Position numbers and translations under genes: made by a program | Assembly (NCBI GenBank): GCA_002379425.1 | Contig: DFTH01000004.1 | Span: 73,207 to 137,206 of the forward strand | Length of the DNA: 64,000 nt | Direction of reading: 5' to 3' | Source of the DNA: Prevotella sp. UBA4217 | Lineage (GTDB): Bacteria > Bacteroidota > Bacteroidia > Bacteroidales > Bacteroidaceae | Shown here: piece after piece, positions 33,561 to 42,364 of the stretch | Layout of the letters: every line of letters starts with the position of its first letter | Position numbering within the stretch: position 1 is the stretch's first letter | The notes under the pieces: generated by a model | Told to the model about the DNA's origin: nothing | The model's input: the letters and a program-made list of their open reading frames with translations, nothing else | Databases searched by the model: none

Positions 33561-34151
33561 TTACTTATCCTCAAAGGTGATGGTCACACTTGAGTACCCC
33601 ATGGCTTTCAGCATGTTTTCAAACTGTTCCCTGCCATTGGCCTCGGCTGCTTGCAGGTTCTCTCTTGTCAGACAGTGCAGGGTCATCATTCTATAGGCCT
33701 TCTTGTAGAGGGCTTCACGGTCGGCTGCCTTCCATCTGCCACTCTCGTAGAACGACTTTGTCCGGGCCTCGTCGATGAAGTCATTGTCCAACAGCCCTAC
33801 TGCCGGCAATCGTACTGTCAAGGAGTCGCCATGGGCCTCTATCCAACCAGGTTTTACCTGATGGATATTCACGCCCAGGCGCAGCGTACCATAATAGATA
33901 CGTGCCAGTTCGTCGTTGGTAAAGATGCCCTTCCGGGTGGTATCAACCAGTTCCTCGGCACTGACGGATAGGAACTCCCACTCGCCGATGGCTTTGATAC
34001 TCTGTATCTGAGTAGGCGTGATACCAATTTCCTCGTTAAAGCCAATGCTCAGGTGGTCGTCTTTTGTCAGTTGTCTCAGCCAAAGGAATCCTGCCACGAT
34101 CAGTATCAGGATCACAAGTCCGATACCAATTTTTATTTTACTCATCATCAA
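33561..34151 (-). CDS. DUF4230-family membrane-anchored protein
   Basis: The 196-aa protein has an N-terminal signal-anchor ('IGIGLVILILIVAGFLWL') and an extracytoplasmic domain with 'IQSIKAIGEWEFLSVSAEELVDT', which is the DUF4230 pattern. The function of the family is unknown. The start codon region overlaps the stop of the upstream DUF4230 gene by 4 bp, and three consecutive ATG codons are available. The two tandem DUF4230 proteins differ considerably, suggesting a heteromeric pair rather than a recent duplication. Confidence 0.8.
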   Translation of the reverse strand: MMMSKIKIGIGLVILILIVAGFLWLRQLTKDDHLSIGFNEEIGITPTQIQSIKAIGEWEFLSVSAEELVDTTRKGIFTNDELARIYYGTLRLGVNIHQVKPGWIEAHGDSLTVRLPAVGLLDNDFIDEARTKSFYESGRWKAADREALYKKAYRMMTLHCLTRENLQAAEANGREQFENMLKAMGYSSVTITFEDK

Positions 34152-34855
34152 TCTTCAATTTTCAATAAGGTCCTGATATCATCGGCACCGTATGGCTTAC
34201 GGAAGGCGATGGTGATGTCTTGTTCTCCGTAGCCCATCTCCTTCAGCATAGGCACGAGCACCTTGGCGGCATTGGCCTGGGCTGTCTCCAGGATGCCCAG
34301 TTTGGGGATGTCGGCTATGATGGCCTCCCGCCCCTGTTGCTGGTAGTTGGCCAGTTCAGCGTCACTGAAGTTGGCCCGGGTCAGCGCTACATATTGTTTC
34401 ACGTTCTTCTGGTCGATCCTCGAACTGGTCATCGTCACCTTCGGGTCGGGCAGTAGGATCGTGATCTTATTACCTTGTCGCTCGATATTCCGTTCCGAGA
34501 ACTGGCTGAAGTCTATGTATGCTTTCAGTTTCGCGTCAATAGGGATGGCGATCTTGCGTTCGCCTAAAGGCACCTTGAAGTCGAAGTTGCGCTGTAGCAA
34601 TGATCCTTTCAGGCGCAGCACGTCATCGTGGGTGACGATCTTGTGCACACGATATTCCGCTGTATAGAGTTTGGCGCATTGTTGCACCTGGGTCACGAGC
34701 ATCGGTACTGTGTCTATGCCCTGTGACACTGGGGCAGGAGCCTCACCGTCTTCATGTACAATCCGGCTGTGGCAGAACAAAAGTCCTAACACCGCGAATA
34801 CCGCACAGGTAAATACCACGAATTTCCTCATCTCCTGAAGTTTTTTCCTATTCAT
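34148..34855 (-). CDS. DUF4230-family membrane-anchored protein, upstream partner
   Basis: The 235-aa protein has a membrane anchor ('MRKFVVFTCAVFAVLGLLFC') and a periplasmic DUF4230 domain ('VTQVQQCAKLYTAEYRVHKI', 'GERKIAIPIDAKLKAYIDF'). The start is 34855 or the internal ATG at 34831. The -7 box (TACCTTTG, 34877-34870) is only 14 bp from 34855, which favours 34831 slightly. The last codons ('LLKIED') come from an AT-rich run of TTGAAAATTGAAGATTGA, the same type of sequence as the inserts in the GH3 and GH2 genes. First gene of a probable three-gene unit with the second DUF4230 gene and the AGCS symporter. Confidence 0.78.
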   Translation of the reverse strand: MNRKKLQEMRKFVVFTCAVFAVLGLLFCHSRIVHEDGEAPAPVSQGIDTVPMLVTQVQQCAKLYTAEYRVHKIVTHDDVLRLKGSLLQRNFDFKVPLGERKIAIPIDAKLKAYIDFSQFSERNIERQGNKITILLPDPKVTMTSSRIDQKNVKQYVALTRANFSDAELANYQQQGREAIIADIPKLGILETAQANAAKVLVPMLKEMGYGEQDITIAFRKPYGADDIRTLLKIED

Positions 34856-34869
34856 TGATAATTTGGCGG

Positions 34870-34877
34870 CAAAGGTA
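34870..34877 (-). promoter_or_regulatory. -7 box for DUF4230 operon
   Basis: TACCTTTG on the minus strand, 14 or 38 bp before the two possible start codons. Confidence 0.55.
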
Positions 34878-35021
34878 GTAAAAAAATGACAATTCGCTGA
34901 AAGATCGCCCGTTTTTTTGGAAATCTGTTAAACTTTTCCCCGAAATAGTCGTCCAATAGACAGTTGCAACAAAAGAAAATTGGTATTAAAGAAGTATTAC
35001 AATTTAGAAAGAACAGAAAAA

Positions 35022-35513
35022 ATGAGAAAGTTATTGATGACAATGATTGCCGCCGTTCTGATGGGCTCGGTAGCATACGCCCAAGGTGACAAGAAAGAGT
35101 GTAAGTGTGAGGAAAAGAAGGAGTGTAAATGCGAGTGTCAGGATAAGAAAGACAGAAAGCACCATGATAAGAAGTTCGATAAGAAGAACTTTGCGCAGCA
35201 TCGCACAGACAGGATGGTGAAGAAATATGGTCTTGACGAGAAACAGGCAGCCCAACTTCTGGAACTTAATACAAAATATAGTGGCAAGATAGGGCCTCGC
35301 GGTCATCGTCACAAGACGGATGCTGAGACAGGTGCCACCGACCAGCAACCCCAGGAGAAGAAACGCCCAGAACTGACTGAAGAGCAAAAGGCCTATAATA
35401 CCGAACTGCAGAAGATTATGACAGATGAGCAGTTCAAAAAGTATCAGGCAGATAAGGAGAAATACGGTGGTCGTGGGCACAAGCATGGACCACGTGAACC
35501 GAAAAGACGGTAG
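35022..35513 (+). CDS. Periplasmic Cys/Lys/His-rich DUF4890-type protein
   Basis: The start at 35022 gives a signal peptide 'MRKLLMTMIAAVLMGSVAYA'. The 163-aa protein then has a cysteine-rich stretch 'CKCEEKKECKCECQDKKD' and a His/Lys-rich stretch. A helical part with an 'LDEKQAAQLLELN' helix and an 'LTEEQKAYNTELQKIMTDEQ' helix follows, recalling the LTxxQ repeats of Spy/CpxP-like periplasmic chaperones. The three CxC motifs suggest metal or redox sensing; that is inference. It is transcribed divergently from the DUF4230 genes and followed by a strong terminator. Confidence 0.8.
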   Translation: MRKLLMTMIAAVLMGSVAYAQGDKKECKCEEKKECKCECQDKKDRKHHDKKFDKKNFAQHRTDRMVKKYGLDEKQAAQLLELNTKYSGKIGPRGHRHKTDAETGATDQQPQEKKRPELTEEQKAYNTELQKIMTDEQFKKYQADKEKYGGRGHKHGPREPKRR

Positions 35514-35540
35514 GGAGAATGATTTCAGGTATGACAGTGA

Positions 35541-35572
35541 GCGCCCGTTTCCGATGGAACGGGCGCTTTTTT
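35541..35572 (+). terminator. Terminator after DUF4890-type gene
   Basis: GCGCCCGTT (35541-35549)/AACGGGCGC (35558-35566), then TTTTTT. Confidence 0.9.
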
Positions 35573-35584
35573 CCCTTTTTTTTC

Positions 35585-35613
35585 TTGTTTCTTGTTTTTT
35601 AGTTGTATCTTTG
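35585..35613 (+). promoter_or_regulatory. Promoter for DUF4738-type lipoprotein gene
   Basis: -7 box TATCTTTG (35606-35613), with TTG (35585-35587) 18 bp upstream; the ATG is at 35631. Confidence 0.65.
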
Positions 35614-35630
35614 CACAAAAATTAAGTGAG

Positions 35631-36206
35631 ATGAAGATAGTCAGATTGCTTTCCGTTCTGTTGTCGGTCCTAACCGTAGCCGGTTGTGGCCAAAAGAAGA
35701 AGACCGATGATATCATTGTTCCCACGGTGGAAGTTCAGAAGCCACAGGCACCTATCCGTATGCAGCCATACGATCAGACAAAGGATGTCGTCTGGCTTGG
35801 CAAGAACTATCAGGTGGCCATTCAGCGCATGGCAGATGACAGTCTAAAGATGGTGACTGACGAGACAGGACAGCAGTTCGTAGATAACCGCATTTCCCTC
35901 CGCATTCTCCGTAGTGATGGCAGTGTATTCTTCCGGCGTGCCTTTACTAAGGCGGATTTCGATGCCCAGTTGGATGACGACTATCGTGAGACAGGTATCT
36001 TAGAGGGTATTGTCTTTGATCGGGTGGATGGCAAACAACTTGTGTTTGCCGGCAGTGTCAGTCATCCCCAGACTGATGAGTATATCCCGCTTGTGATTAC
36101 TGTGAGCAACTTCGGTGAAACGACGCTTAAGCGCGACGACCAAATGGATACGAGTGGAAATGTGCCCGTATCTGATGCCCAGGGATCCGAAGAAGACGAG
36201 TTGTAA
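35631..36206 (+). CDS. DUF4738-type lipoprotein
   Basis: The start at 35631 follows the promoter; an earlier in-frame start would overlap the -7 box. The 191-aa protein has a lipobox 'VLTVAGC' and a single beta-rich domain ('WLGKNYQVAIQRMADDSLKMV', 'GQQFVDNRISLRILRSDGSVFF', 'VFAGSVSHPQTDEYIPLVITV'), as in Bacteroidales DUF4738 lipoproteins. Its end is acidic ('SEEDEL'). Function unknown; monocistronic and convergent with the HAD gene. Confidence 0.75.
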   Translation: MKIVRLLSVLLSVLTVAGCGQKKKTDDIIVPTVEVQKPQAPIRMQPYDQTKDVVWLGKNYQVAIQRMADDSLKMVTDETGQQFVDNRISLRILRSDGSVFFRRAFTKADFDAQLDDDYRETGILEGIVFDRVDGKQLVFAGSVSHPQTDEYIPLVITVSNFGETTLKRDDQMDTSGNVPVSDAQGSEEDEL

Positions 36207-36225
36207 GGGATGTCTCCTTCTAGTA

Positions 36226-36957
36226 TCATAATTCTTGATGGAGATGGTTATACCAGTGGTCACTTAATTCCTTCATGCTGGGGAAGATGAGGTCGGCTCC
36301 AGCGACAAGCAGTTCTTCATCGGGCAGTGGACCAGTATTCACTGCGACTGTGAAGATGCGGGCGGCATGGCCAGCACGGATGCCCAAAGGGGCATTTTCC
36401 ACGACGACGGCTTCATTAGGACGTAGATTACCAGCCTTCTTCAGTCCCATCAGATAGGGATCGGGATTGGGCTTGCCACGCCTTACATCGTAGGCTGTGG
36501 TAATATGGGAATCATCCACGTAGGCACCGAAATCTCTCACGATACGCTGGAGAAGAGGGCGCTGTCCACTGCCTGTGACGACACAGCAAAGAATGCCTGC
36601 ATCCTTGAGTTTTTCCATGAGACTGACGGCTCCAGGCATGACAGGGGCTTCTGGCAGTGAGTGGAATATCTGGGTCTTGAGATCGTACATCCTTTGGGCT
36701 TCGGACTCGTCTATTTCGCGCCCTTGCTGGCGCTTCACCATCTGTCGGATGGTATCCACGCCACGGGCTCCCTCAGTGGCGTATGCATCGTCGGCAGTCA
36801 TGTGGATGCCAAACTTAGCCATGCTCTCCTGCCATGCTATGGCATGGTTAGGCATGGAGTCGTAGAGCACCCCGTCCATGTCGAAAAGCACGGCTTTGGG
36901 GCGCATTGCCTCAAAACCGTGATCTTCCAAGTATTTCTTAATTGCTAACTGATACAT
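36226..36957 (-). CDS. HAD-family phosphatase/phosphomutase (beta-PGM-like)
   Basis: The 243-aa protein has HAD motif I 'VLFDMDGVLYDSM', a helical cap ('MVKRQQGREIDESEAQRMYDL'), motif II 'VTGSGQ', the Lys of motif III in 'RRGKPNPDPYLMGL' and motif IV 'VVVENAPLGIRAG'. This is the beta-phosphoglucomutase/sugar-phosphatase subfamily. The start codon directly abuts the stop of pgi, so it is the last gene of lysS-gpsA-pgi-HAD. That context suggests a sugar phosphate substrate. Confidence 0.85.
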   Translation of the reverse strand: MYQLAIKKYLEDHGFEAMRPKAVLFDMDGVLYDSMPNHAIAWQESMAKFGIHMTADDAYATEGARGVDTIRQMVKRQQGREIDESEAQRMYDLKTQIFHSLPEAPVMPGAVSLMEKLKDAGILCCVVTGSGQRPLLQRIVRDFGAYVDDSHITTAYDVRRGKPNPDPYLMGLKKAGNLRPNEAVVVENAPLGIRAGHAARIFTVAVNTGPLPDEELLVAGADLIFPSMKELSDHWYNHLHQEL

Positions 36958-38313
36958 TTAGGCCTCTTTAGCCAGACGCTCCTTGATAGCCTTAGAATCG
37001 GCCTCATAGCCAGGCTTGTCAAGCAGGGCGAACATATTCTTCTTATATGCTTCCACACCAGGCTGGTTGAATGGATTGACGCCTAATACGTTTCCACTGA
37101 TGCCGCAGCCAATCTCGAAGAAGTAGATAAGTTGTCCGAGGTAGCGCTCGTTGAGGCGGGGCATGGTGATGCGGATGTTGGGCACGCCACCATCGACATG
37201 GGCCAGACGGGTGCCGAGTTCGGCCATCTTGTTCACTTCATCCACGCGCTTGCCAGCGAGGAAGTTCAGACCATCGAGGTTCTCCTCGTCAGAGGGGAAG
37301 AGCAGTTTCTTCTCTGGTTCCTCGACGCTGATGACGGTCTCGAAGATGGTGCGCTCGCCGTCTTGGATCCACTGTCCCATGGAGTGCAGGTCGGTGGTGA
37401 AATCAACCGAGGCGGGGAATATGCCCTTCTTGTCCTTACCCTCACTCTCACCGTAGAGTTGCTTCCACCACTCACTCATGAAGTGGAGTTTCGGCTGGAA
37501 GTTAACCATGATCTCAATCTTCTTGCCATTCTGGTAGAGACCGTTGCGCACGGCAGCGTACTGGGCAGCGGGGTTCTCGGCAAAGGGTACGTCCTTGCCG
37601 CAGGCCTTCTCCATATCCTGGGCACCAGCCACGAGTTCGCGGATGTCGAAGCCGGCGCAGGCGATGGGCAGCAGGCCTACCGGTGTCAGCACGGAGAAAC
37701 GTCCGCCCACGTTGTCGGGGATGATGAAACTCTTGTAGCCTTCCTTATCAGCACAGGTGCGTGCTGCACCGCGCTTGGCATCGGTAATGGCCACAATCAC
37801 CTTCTTTGCCTCGGCCTTACCACGCTGCTCTTCGCACTGCTTCTTCAGCAGACGGAAGGTGAGGGCTGTCTCCGTGGTGGTACCACTCTTTGAGATGTTG
37901 ATCACGCCGAACTTCTTGTCCTTCAGGTAGGTGGTCAGTTCGAAGAGGTAATCTTCGCCAATGTTGTTGCCAGCGAAGAGGATGGTGGGGTTCTTCTTGT
38001 CAGCCACCAGCCAGGCAAACGAGTTGCTCAGGGCTTCGATGACGGCACGGGCACCGAGGTATGATCCACCGATGCCGGCCACGACGATGGCCTCGCAGTT
38101 CTCACGAAGTGTATTGGCAGTAGCCTGCAGTTCATCGAGGAAGGCTGGGGTAATACTACTGGGCAGGTGGAGCCAGCCAAGGAAATCGTTACCAGGACAT
38201 GTACCGTCCTCAAGGGCCTGCTGAGCGGCCTTCACTTTAGGCTCAAAAGCCTCAACTGCACCTGCCTCCAGGAAGCATGCAGCCTTTGTGATGTCAAGTT
38301 TGATGTTACTCAT
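36958..38313 (-). CDS. pgi: Glucose-6-phosphate isomerase
   Basis: The 451-aa cytoplasmic enzyme interconverts glucose 6-phosphate and fructose 6-phosphate. The phosphate-binding SIS motifs '[15 protein letters not shown]' and '[15 protein letters not shown]' are clear, as are '[16 protein letters not shown]' and the later '[19 protein letters not shown]'. Length matches the short bacterial/archaeal-type PGI common in Bacteroidetes and Firmicutes. It lies 58 bp after gpsA; in this gap a near -7 box and an AATGCACAATGCAC-type short repeat occur. Confidence 0.96.
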   Translation of the reverse strand: MSNIKLDITKAACFLEAGAVEAFEPKVKAAQQALEDGTCPGNDFLGWLHLPSSITPAFLDELQATANTLRENCEAIVVAGIGGSYLGARAVIEALSNSFAWLVADKKNPTILFAGNNIGEDYLFELTTYLKDKKFGVINISKSGTTTETALTFRLLKKQCEEQRGKAEAKKVIVAITDAKRGAARTCADKEGYKSFIIPDNVGGRFSVLTPVGLLPIACAGFDIRELVAGAQDMEKACGKDVPFAENPAAQYAAVRNGLYQNGKKIEIMVNFQPKLHFMSEWWKQLYGESEGKDKKGIFPASVDFTTDLHSMGQWIQDGERTIFETVISVEEPEKKLLFPSDEENLDGLNFLAGKRVDEVNKMAELGTRLAHVDGGVPNIRITMPRLNERYLGQLIYFFEIGCGISGNVLGVNPFNQPGVEAYKKNMFALLDKPGYEADSKAIKERLAKEA

Positions 38314-38371
38314 TGTTATGTCTTAATTATTGGGATTAAAGATAAATTCATAATGCACAATGCACGATTCG

Positions 38372-39370
38372 CTACCTGAACGAGTCAGTGAGCAGTTTGA
38401 TTTCAATCTGCGGGCTGATGCGCTCGTAGAGGATATTATAGACGGCGTCGAGGATGGGCATGTTCACATGACAGTGGCGGTTGATCTCCTTCATGCATTT
38501 CGTGCCGAAGTAGCCCTCGGCGATCATCTCCATCTCTATCTGTGCCGATTTCACGCTGTAGCCCTTGCCGATCATCGTACCGAAAGTGCGGTTACGGGAG
38601 AAGTTGGAGTAGCCCGTCACAAGCAGGTCGCCGAGATAGACGCTGTCGTAGGCGTTACGGTCTTCAAGCGGGTGGACAGCCGTCAGGAAGCGGTTCATCT
38701 CCTGTACGGCGTTAGACATGAGCACGGCCTGGAAGTTGTCACCGTACTTCAGACCGCTGCAGATGCCCGCTGCGATGGCATAGACATTCTTCAGCACGGA
38801 GGAATATTCGATGCCCACCACGTCGGTAGAGGTCTTCGTCTTGATATACTCGCTGGAGAGCACGTCGCAGAACGCCTGTGCCTTGTCGCGGTCGGCGCAG
38901 CCCACGGTGAGGTATGAGAGGCGCTCCAGGGCTACCTCCTCCGCATGGGAGGGACCGCCGATGCAGGCGAGGTTCTCGTAGGGCACATCATAGACCTGGT
39001 GGAAATACTCCGAGCAGACAAGGTTCTCGTCAGGTACGATACCCTTGATGGCCGTGAGTACAAACTTGTCGCGGATGCGCGTCTTCAGTTTCTTCAGATG
39101 GCTCTTCAGGTAGGGTGAGGGCGTGACGAAGACCAGCGTGTCATACTGTTGGGCGATACGGTTCAGGTCGCTGTCGAAGTGTATCTCGTTGATATTGAAG
39201 TGTACACTGGTAAGATAGGCAGGGTTATGCCCCAGACGACGGAATTCCTCGATACGGTCGTCGCGGCGCATGTACCAGCCGATGTGGTGAGTATGGCTCA
39301 CCACGATCTTGGCTATGGCCGTCGCCCAACTGCCGCCGCCAATGATTGCTATTTTACCACAGTCGTACAT
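38372..39370 (-). CDS. gpsA: NAD(P)H-dependent glycerol-3-phosphate dehydrogenase
   Basis: The 332-aa protein has an N-terminal Rossmann motif 'IAIIGGGSWATAIAK', the signature 'KGIVPDENLVCSEYF', 'CIGGPSHAEEVA' and the catalytic Lys in 'SSVLKNVYAIAAGICSGL'. It makes sn-glycerol 3-phosphate from dihydroxyacetone phosphate for phospholipid synthesis. Unusually for this genome, the start codon is preceded by a Shine-Dalgarno-like AAAAAAGGAGAAT. It lies 89 bp after lysS with no clear promoter between, so it is probably co-transcribed. Confidence 0.95.
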   Translation of the reverse strand: MYDCGKIAIIGGGSWATAIAKIVVSHTHHIGWYMRRDDRIEEFRRLGHNPAYLTSVHFNINEIHFDSDLNRIAQQYDTLVFVTPSPYLKSHLKKLKTRIRDKFVLTAIKGIVPDENLVCSEYFHQVYDVPYENLACIGGPSHAEEVALERLSYLTVGCADRDKAQAFCDVLSSEYIKTKTSTDVVGIEYSSVLKNVYAIAAGICSGLKYGDNFQAVLMSNAVQEMNRFLTAVHPLEDRNAYDSVYLGDLLVTGYSNFSRNRTFGTMIGKGYSVKSAQIEMEMIAEGYFGTKCMKEINRHCHVNMPILDAVYNILYERISPQIEIKLLTDSFR

Positions 39371-39459
39371 ATTCTCCTTTTTTGGAGTGGGCTACATGAC
39401 TGACACGACTCTTTTACGCATAGACAGAAGTCTTTAAGTCCTGTAGTCCGCTGCCGATA

Positions 39460-41187
39460 TTATTCGTTTGCTTTCTGAATCCACTGCTCGATGTCGGCCA
39501 CAGTGGGCTTCTGCATGTCGAGTTTGTATTTCTTCACAATGTCACCGATTTTCTGCTGCAGGCCCTGTGCCTTCTCGTCCTTTATGTTTTGGATGAGGTT
39601 GAAGCCTGCCTTGCGCAGCACAGGCACCCAGTCTTCGCTGACGCCGATGGCTGCCCATTCGGCTGGTGTGCTTTGGGGAATCTTCTTCTCTGGCTTCATC
39701 TGCGGGAAGAAGAGTACTTCCTGGATGAAGGTCTTGCCTGTCATGAGCATCACCAGACGGTCGATGCCAATGCCGATGCCAGAGGTAGGTGGCATACCGT
39801 ATTGCAGTGCGCGGAGGAAGTCCTGATCGATGATCATTGCCTCGTCGTCGCCCTTGTCGGCCAGTCGCATCTGTTCGATGAAGCGCTCCTCCTGGTCGAT
39901 GGGGTCGTTGAGTTCAGAGTAGGCGTTCGCCAGTTCCTTGCCGTTGACCATCAGTTCGAAGCGCTCCGTCAGTCCAGGCTTGGAGCGGTGCATCTTCGTC
40001 AGCGGCGACATTTCCACGGGATAGTCGGTGATGAAGGTGGGCTGGATAAAGGTCCCCTCGCAGAACTCCCCAAAAAGTTCGTCGATGAGTTTGCCCTTGC
40101 CCATAGTCTCATCTACATCCATTCCCTTCTCCTTGCAGAAGGCACGAATCTCCTCCTCGCTCTTGCCGTCGCAGTCGAAGCCTGTCTTCTCCTTGATAGC
40201 ATCGAGGATAGGCAGACGACGGTAGGGAGCCTTGAAGGAGACGATATTACCGTCGATCTCGCGCTCAGGCTTGCCGTTGACGGCGATACAAATGGCTTCC
40301 AGGAGTTTCTCCGTGAACGACATCATCCAGTTGTAGTCCTTATACTGTACATAGAGTTCCATGCAAGTGAACTCTGGATTGTGGTTGCGGTCCATGCCCT
40401 CATTGCGGAAGTTCTTGCCAATCTCATAGACACCCTCGAAGCCGCCTACGATGAGACGCTTCAGGTAGAGTTCCGTGGCAATACGCATGTACATATCTTG
40501 ATCAAGGGCATTGAAGTGCGTGATGAACGGACGGGCAGAGGCACCACCGGCTATCATCTGCAGCGTAGGCGTCTCCACCTCGGTATAGCCTGCTTCATCC
40601 AGGACTTTGCGCAGGGTACGGATGACAGTGGCGCGCTGCAGGAACGTATCCTTCACACCATCGTTGACCACCAGATCGACATAGCGCTGGCGATAGCGCA
40701 GTTCGGGGTCATCGAACTTGTCGTAAGCCACACCGTCCTTGTATTTCACGATGGGTAGCGGCTTCAGCGACTTCGAGAGCAGTTTCAGTTCACTGGCATG
40801 GACACTGATCTCACCTGTCTGCGTACGAAACACCTTTCCTTTCACGCCAATGAAGTCACCGATGTCAAGCAGTCGCTTAAATACATTATTATATAAGTCC
40901 TTATTCTCATCTGGGCAGATGTCGTCGCGGGTGATATAGACCTGAATTCTTCCTTTGCTATCCTGAAGTTCTGCGAAACTGGCCTTTCCCATTACGCGAC
41001 GGCTCATCATACGGCCTGCGATGATCACTTCGCGATCCTCATCATCCTTAAATGACTCCTTGATATCAGTGCTGAAAGCGTTGGTGGGGTATTCGGCAGC
41101 GGGGTAGGGATCGATACCCATGTTGCGCAGTTCTTGCAGACTCTGTCGCCTGCCTATCTCCTGTTCACTAAGTTCTAAAACGTTCAT
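39460..41187 (-). CDS. lysS: Lysyl-tRNA synthetase, class II
   Basis: The 575-aa protein uses the ATG at 41187 ('MNVLELSEQEIGRRQSLQEL'); an in-frame TTG 9 bp upstream is less likely. An N-terminal OB-fold anticodon-binding domain ('VIIAGRMMSRRVMGKASFAEL') is followed by the class II core: motif 1, motif 2 'FRNEGMDRNHNPEFTCMELY' and motif 3 'GIGIGIDRLVMLMTG'. A C-terminal extension of about 75 residues after motif 3 ('EKKIPQSTPAEW' to 'IEQWIQKANE') is typical of Bacteroidetes LysRS. Confidence 0.97.
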   Translation of the reverse strand: MNVLELSEQEIGRRQSLQELRNMGIDPYPAAEYPTNAFSTDIKESFKDDEDREVIIAGRMMSRRVMGKASFAELQDSKGRIQVYITRDDICPDENKDLYNNVFKRLLDIGDFIGVKGKVFRTQTGEISVHASELKLLSKSLKPLPIVKYKDGVAYDKFDDPELRYRQRYVDLVVNDGVKDTFLQRATVIRTLRKVLDEAGYTEVETPTLQMIAGGASARPFITHFNALDQDMYMRIATELYLKRLIVGGFEGVYEIGKNFRNEGMDRNHNPEFTCMELYVQYKDYNWMMSFTEKLLEAICIAVNGKPEREIDGNIVSFKAPYRRLPILDAIKEKTGFDCDGKSEEEIRAFCKEKGMDVDETMGKGKLIDELFGEFCEGTFIQPTFITDYPVEMSPLTKMHRSKPGLTERFELMVNGKELANAYSELNDPIDQEERFIEQMRLADKGDDEAMIIDQDFLRALQYGMPPTSGIGIGIDRLVMLMTGKTFIQEVLFFPQMKPEKKIPQSTPAEWAAIGVSEDWVPVLRKAGFNLIQNIKDEKAQGLQQKIGDIVKKYKLDMQKPTVADIEQWIQKANE

Positions 41188-41216
41188 CTTTTTCAAAATA
41201 ATTGTTTTTATGGCTG

Positions 41217-41247
41217 CAAAGTTACGAAATTATCCCGAAAAAAGCAA
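41217..41247 (-). promoter_or_regulatory. Promoter for lysS operon
   Basis: Minus-strand TTG (41247-41245), a 20-bp spacer, TAACTTTG (41224-41217); the ATG at 41187 is 29 bp downstream. Confidence 0.7.
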
Positions 41248-41283
41248 GGATAGGGTAAATATTTCAAAAAAAATGTGCAAAGA

Positions 41284-41315
41284 TTTGCATGGTTATGGAA
41301 AAATGTTTATATTTG
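41284..41315 (+). promoter_or_regulatory. Canonical promoter for ROK-men operon
   Basis: TTTG (41284-41287), a 20-bp spacer, then TATATTTG (41308-41315). No further promoter is visible before menE, so it probably drives eight genes. Confidence 0.8.
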
Positions 41316-41355
41316 CCACACCGAAGCAAATTTATTAATCCGATAGCCCTAGATT

Positions 41356-42351
41356 ATGGATAATACAGAGACAGTTGACAAGATCAAAACCCGTGTCGTA
41401 GGTATTGATATCCGTGTCGAGAAGACGACTTTTGCCGTCGTAGATATCAGGGGAGAGATCATTGCACAAGACCATTTCCCGACATCAGACTATCCTGATG
41501 TCGCAGATTATACAAATGCACTTAGTGAGAAAGTCGTAGCATTAGTAGAAGACAATGGAGGCTATGACAAGGTACGTTCGATAGGTGTCAGTGCACCGAG
41601 TGCAAATTTCATTACGGGATGTATAGAGAATGCTGCCAACCTGCCCTGGAAAGGAGTGGTGCCATTGGCAGCCATGTTGCGTGACCAGTTGGGACTGGCT
41701 GTTGCAGTGGCCAATGATGCCCATATCACCGCTTTGAGTGAGAAGACTTACGGCAGTGCCCATGGTATGAAAGACTTCGTAGTCGTGTCAATGAGCCATG
41801 GCGGTTTGGGTAGTTGCTTCTATTCTAATGGGCAGCCCCATCTTGGAGTCTATGGATTTGCAGGTGAAGTGGGTCATACGTGTGTGCAGGTCAACGGCCG
41901 TCTTTGTGGCTGTGGTCATCGTGGCTGTTTGGAAACCTATTGTACCAAGGCCGGATTGGTAAAGACGGCAAAGGAGTTGATTGCAGAAAGTAGTGAGCCC
42001 TCGATGCTGAGCAAACTTGATGAACTGACCATAGAGCCGATTGTTGAGTGCTGTGAAGCGGGCGACAAGGTGGCGATAGAGGCTTTCCGTCGTACAGGTG
42101 AAGTTCTTGGTCTTGGACTGGCTAACTATGCTTCCGTATTGGATCCTGAGGCTATCATACTTACAGGTGACATGACGGTGGCAGGGAAGTGGTTGCTCAA
42201 GCCGATGCGCCAGTCGTTCGATGATCATGTGTTCCATAATATCAGGAGTAAGACACGGATTCTCGTTTCTATCTTGAAGGAGGGTGAGCGTGACGTATTA
42301 GGTGCCAGTGCCCTGGCATGGGATGTGAAAGAGTATTCATTATTCAAATAA
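41356..42351 (+). CDS. ROK-family protein with altered ATP-binding motifs, first of tandem pair
   Basis: The 331-aa protein aligns by eye with Bacteroidetes glucokinases: 'ENAANLPWKGVVPL', 'NDAHITALSEKTYG', and the zinc motif 'GHTCVQVNGRLCGCGHRGCLE' (His plus three Cys). However, the phosphate-1 loop expected as 'GIDIGGT' is 'GIDIRVEKTT' (Asp18). The 'LGTGVGSG' loop is 'SMSHGGLGSC', and the usual 'GG' before the last domain is 'LTGDM'. Three ATP-contact motifs are thus changed, while the catalytic Asp of 'NDA' is kept. There is no HTH. It may have weak or no kinase activity and act as a sensor or partner of the next protein. It heads the menaquinone operon. Confidence 0.85.
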   Translation: MDNTETVDKIKTRVVGIDIRVEKTTFAVVDIRGEIIAQDHFPTSDYPDVADYTNALSEKVVALVEDNGGYDKVRSIGVSAPSANFITGCIENAANLPWKGVVPLAAMLRDQLGLAVAVANDAHITALSEKTYGSAHGMKDFVVVSMSHGGLGSCFYSNGQPHLGVYGFAGEVGHTCVQVNGRLCGCGHRGCLETYCTKAGLVKTAKELIAESSEPSMLSKLDELTIEPIVECCEAGDKVAIEAFRRTGEVLGLGLANYASVLDPEAIILTGDMTVAGKWLLKPMRQSFDDHVFHNIRSKTRILVSILKEGERDVLGASALAWDVKEYSLFK

Positions 42352-42364
42352 GAGGACTAGACAA

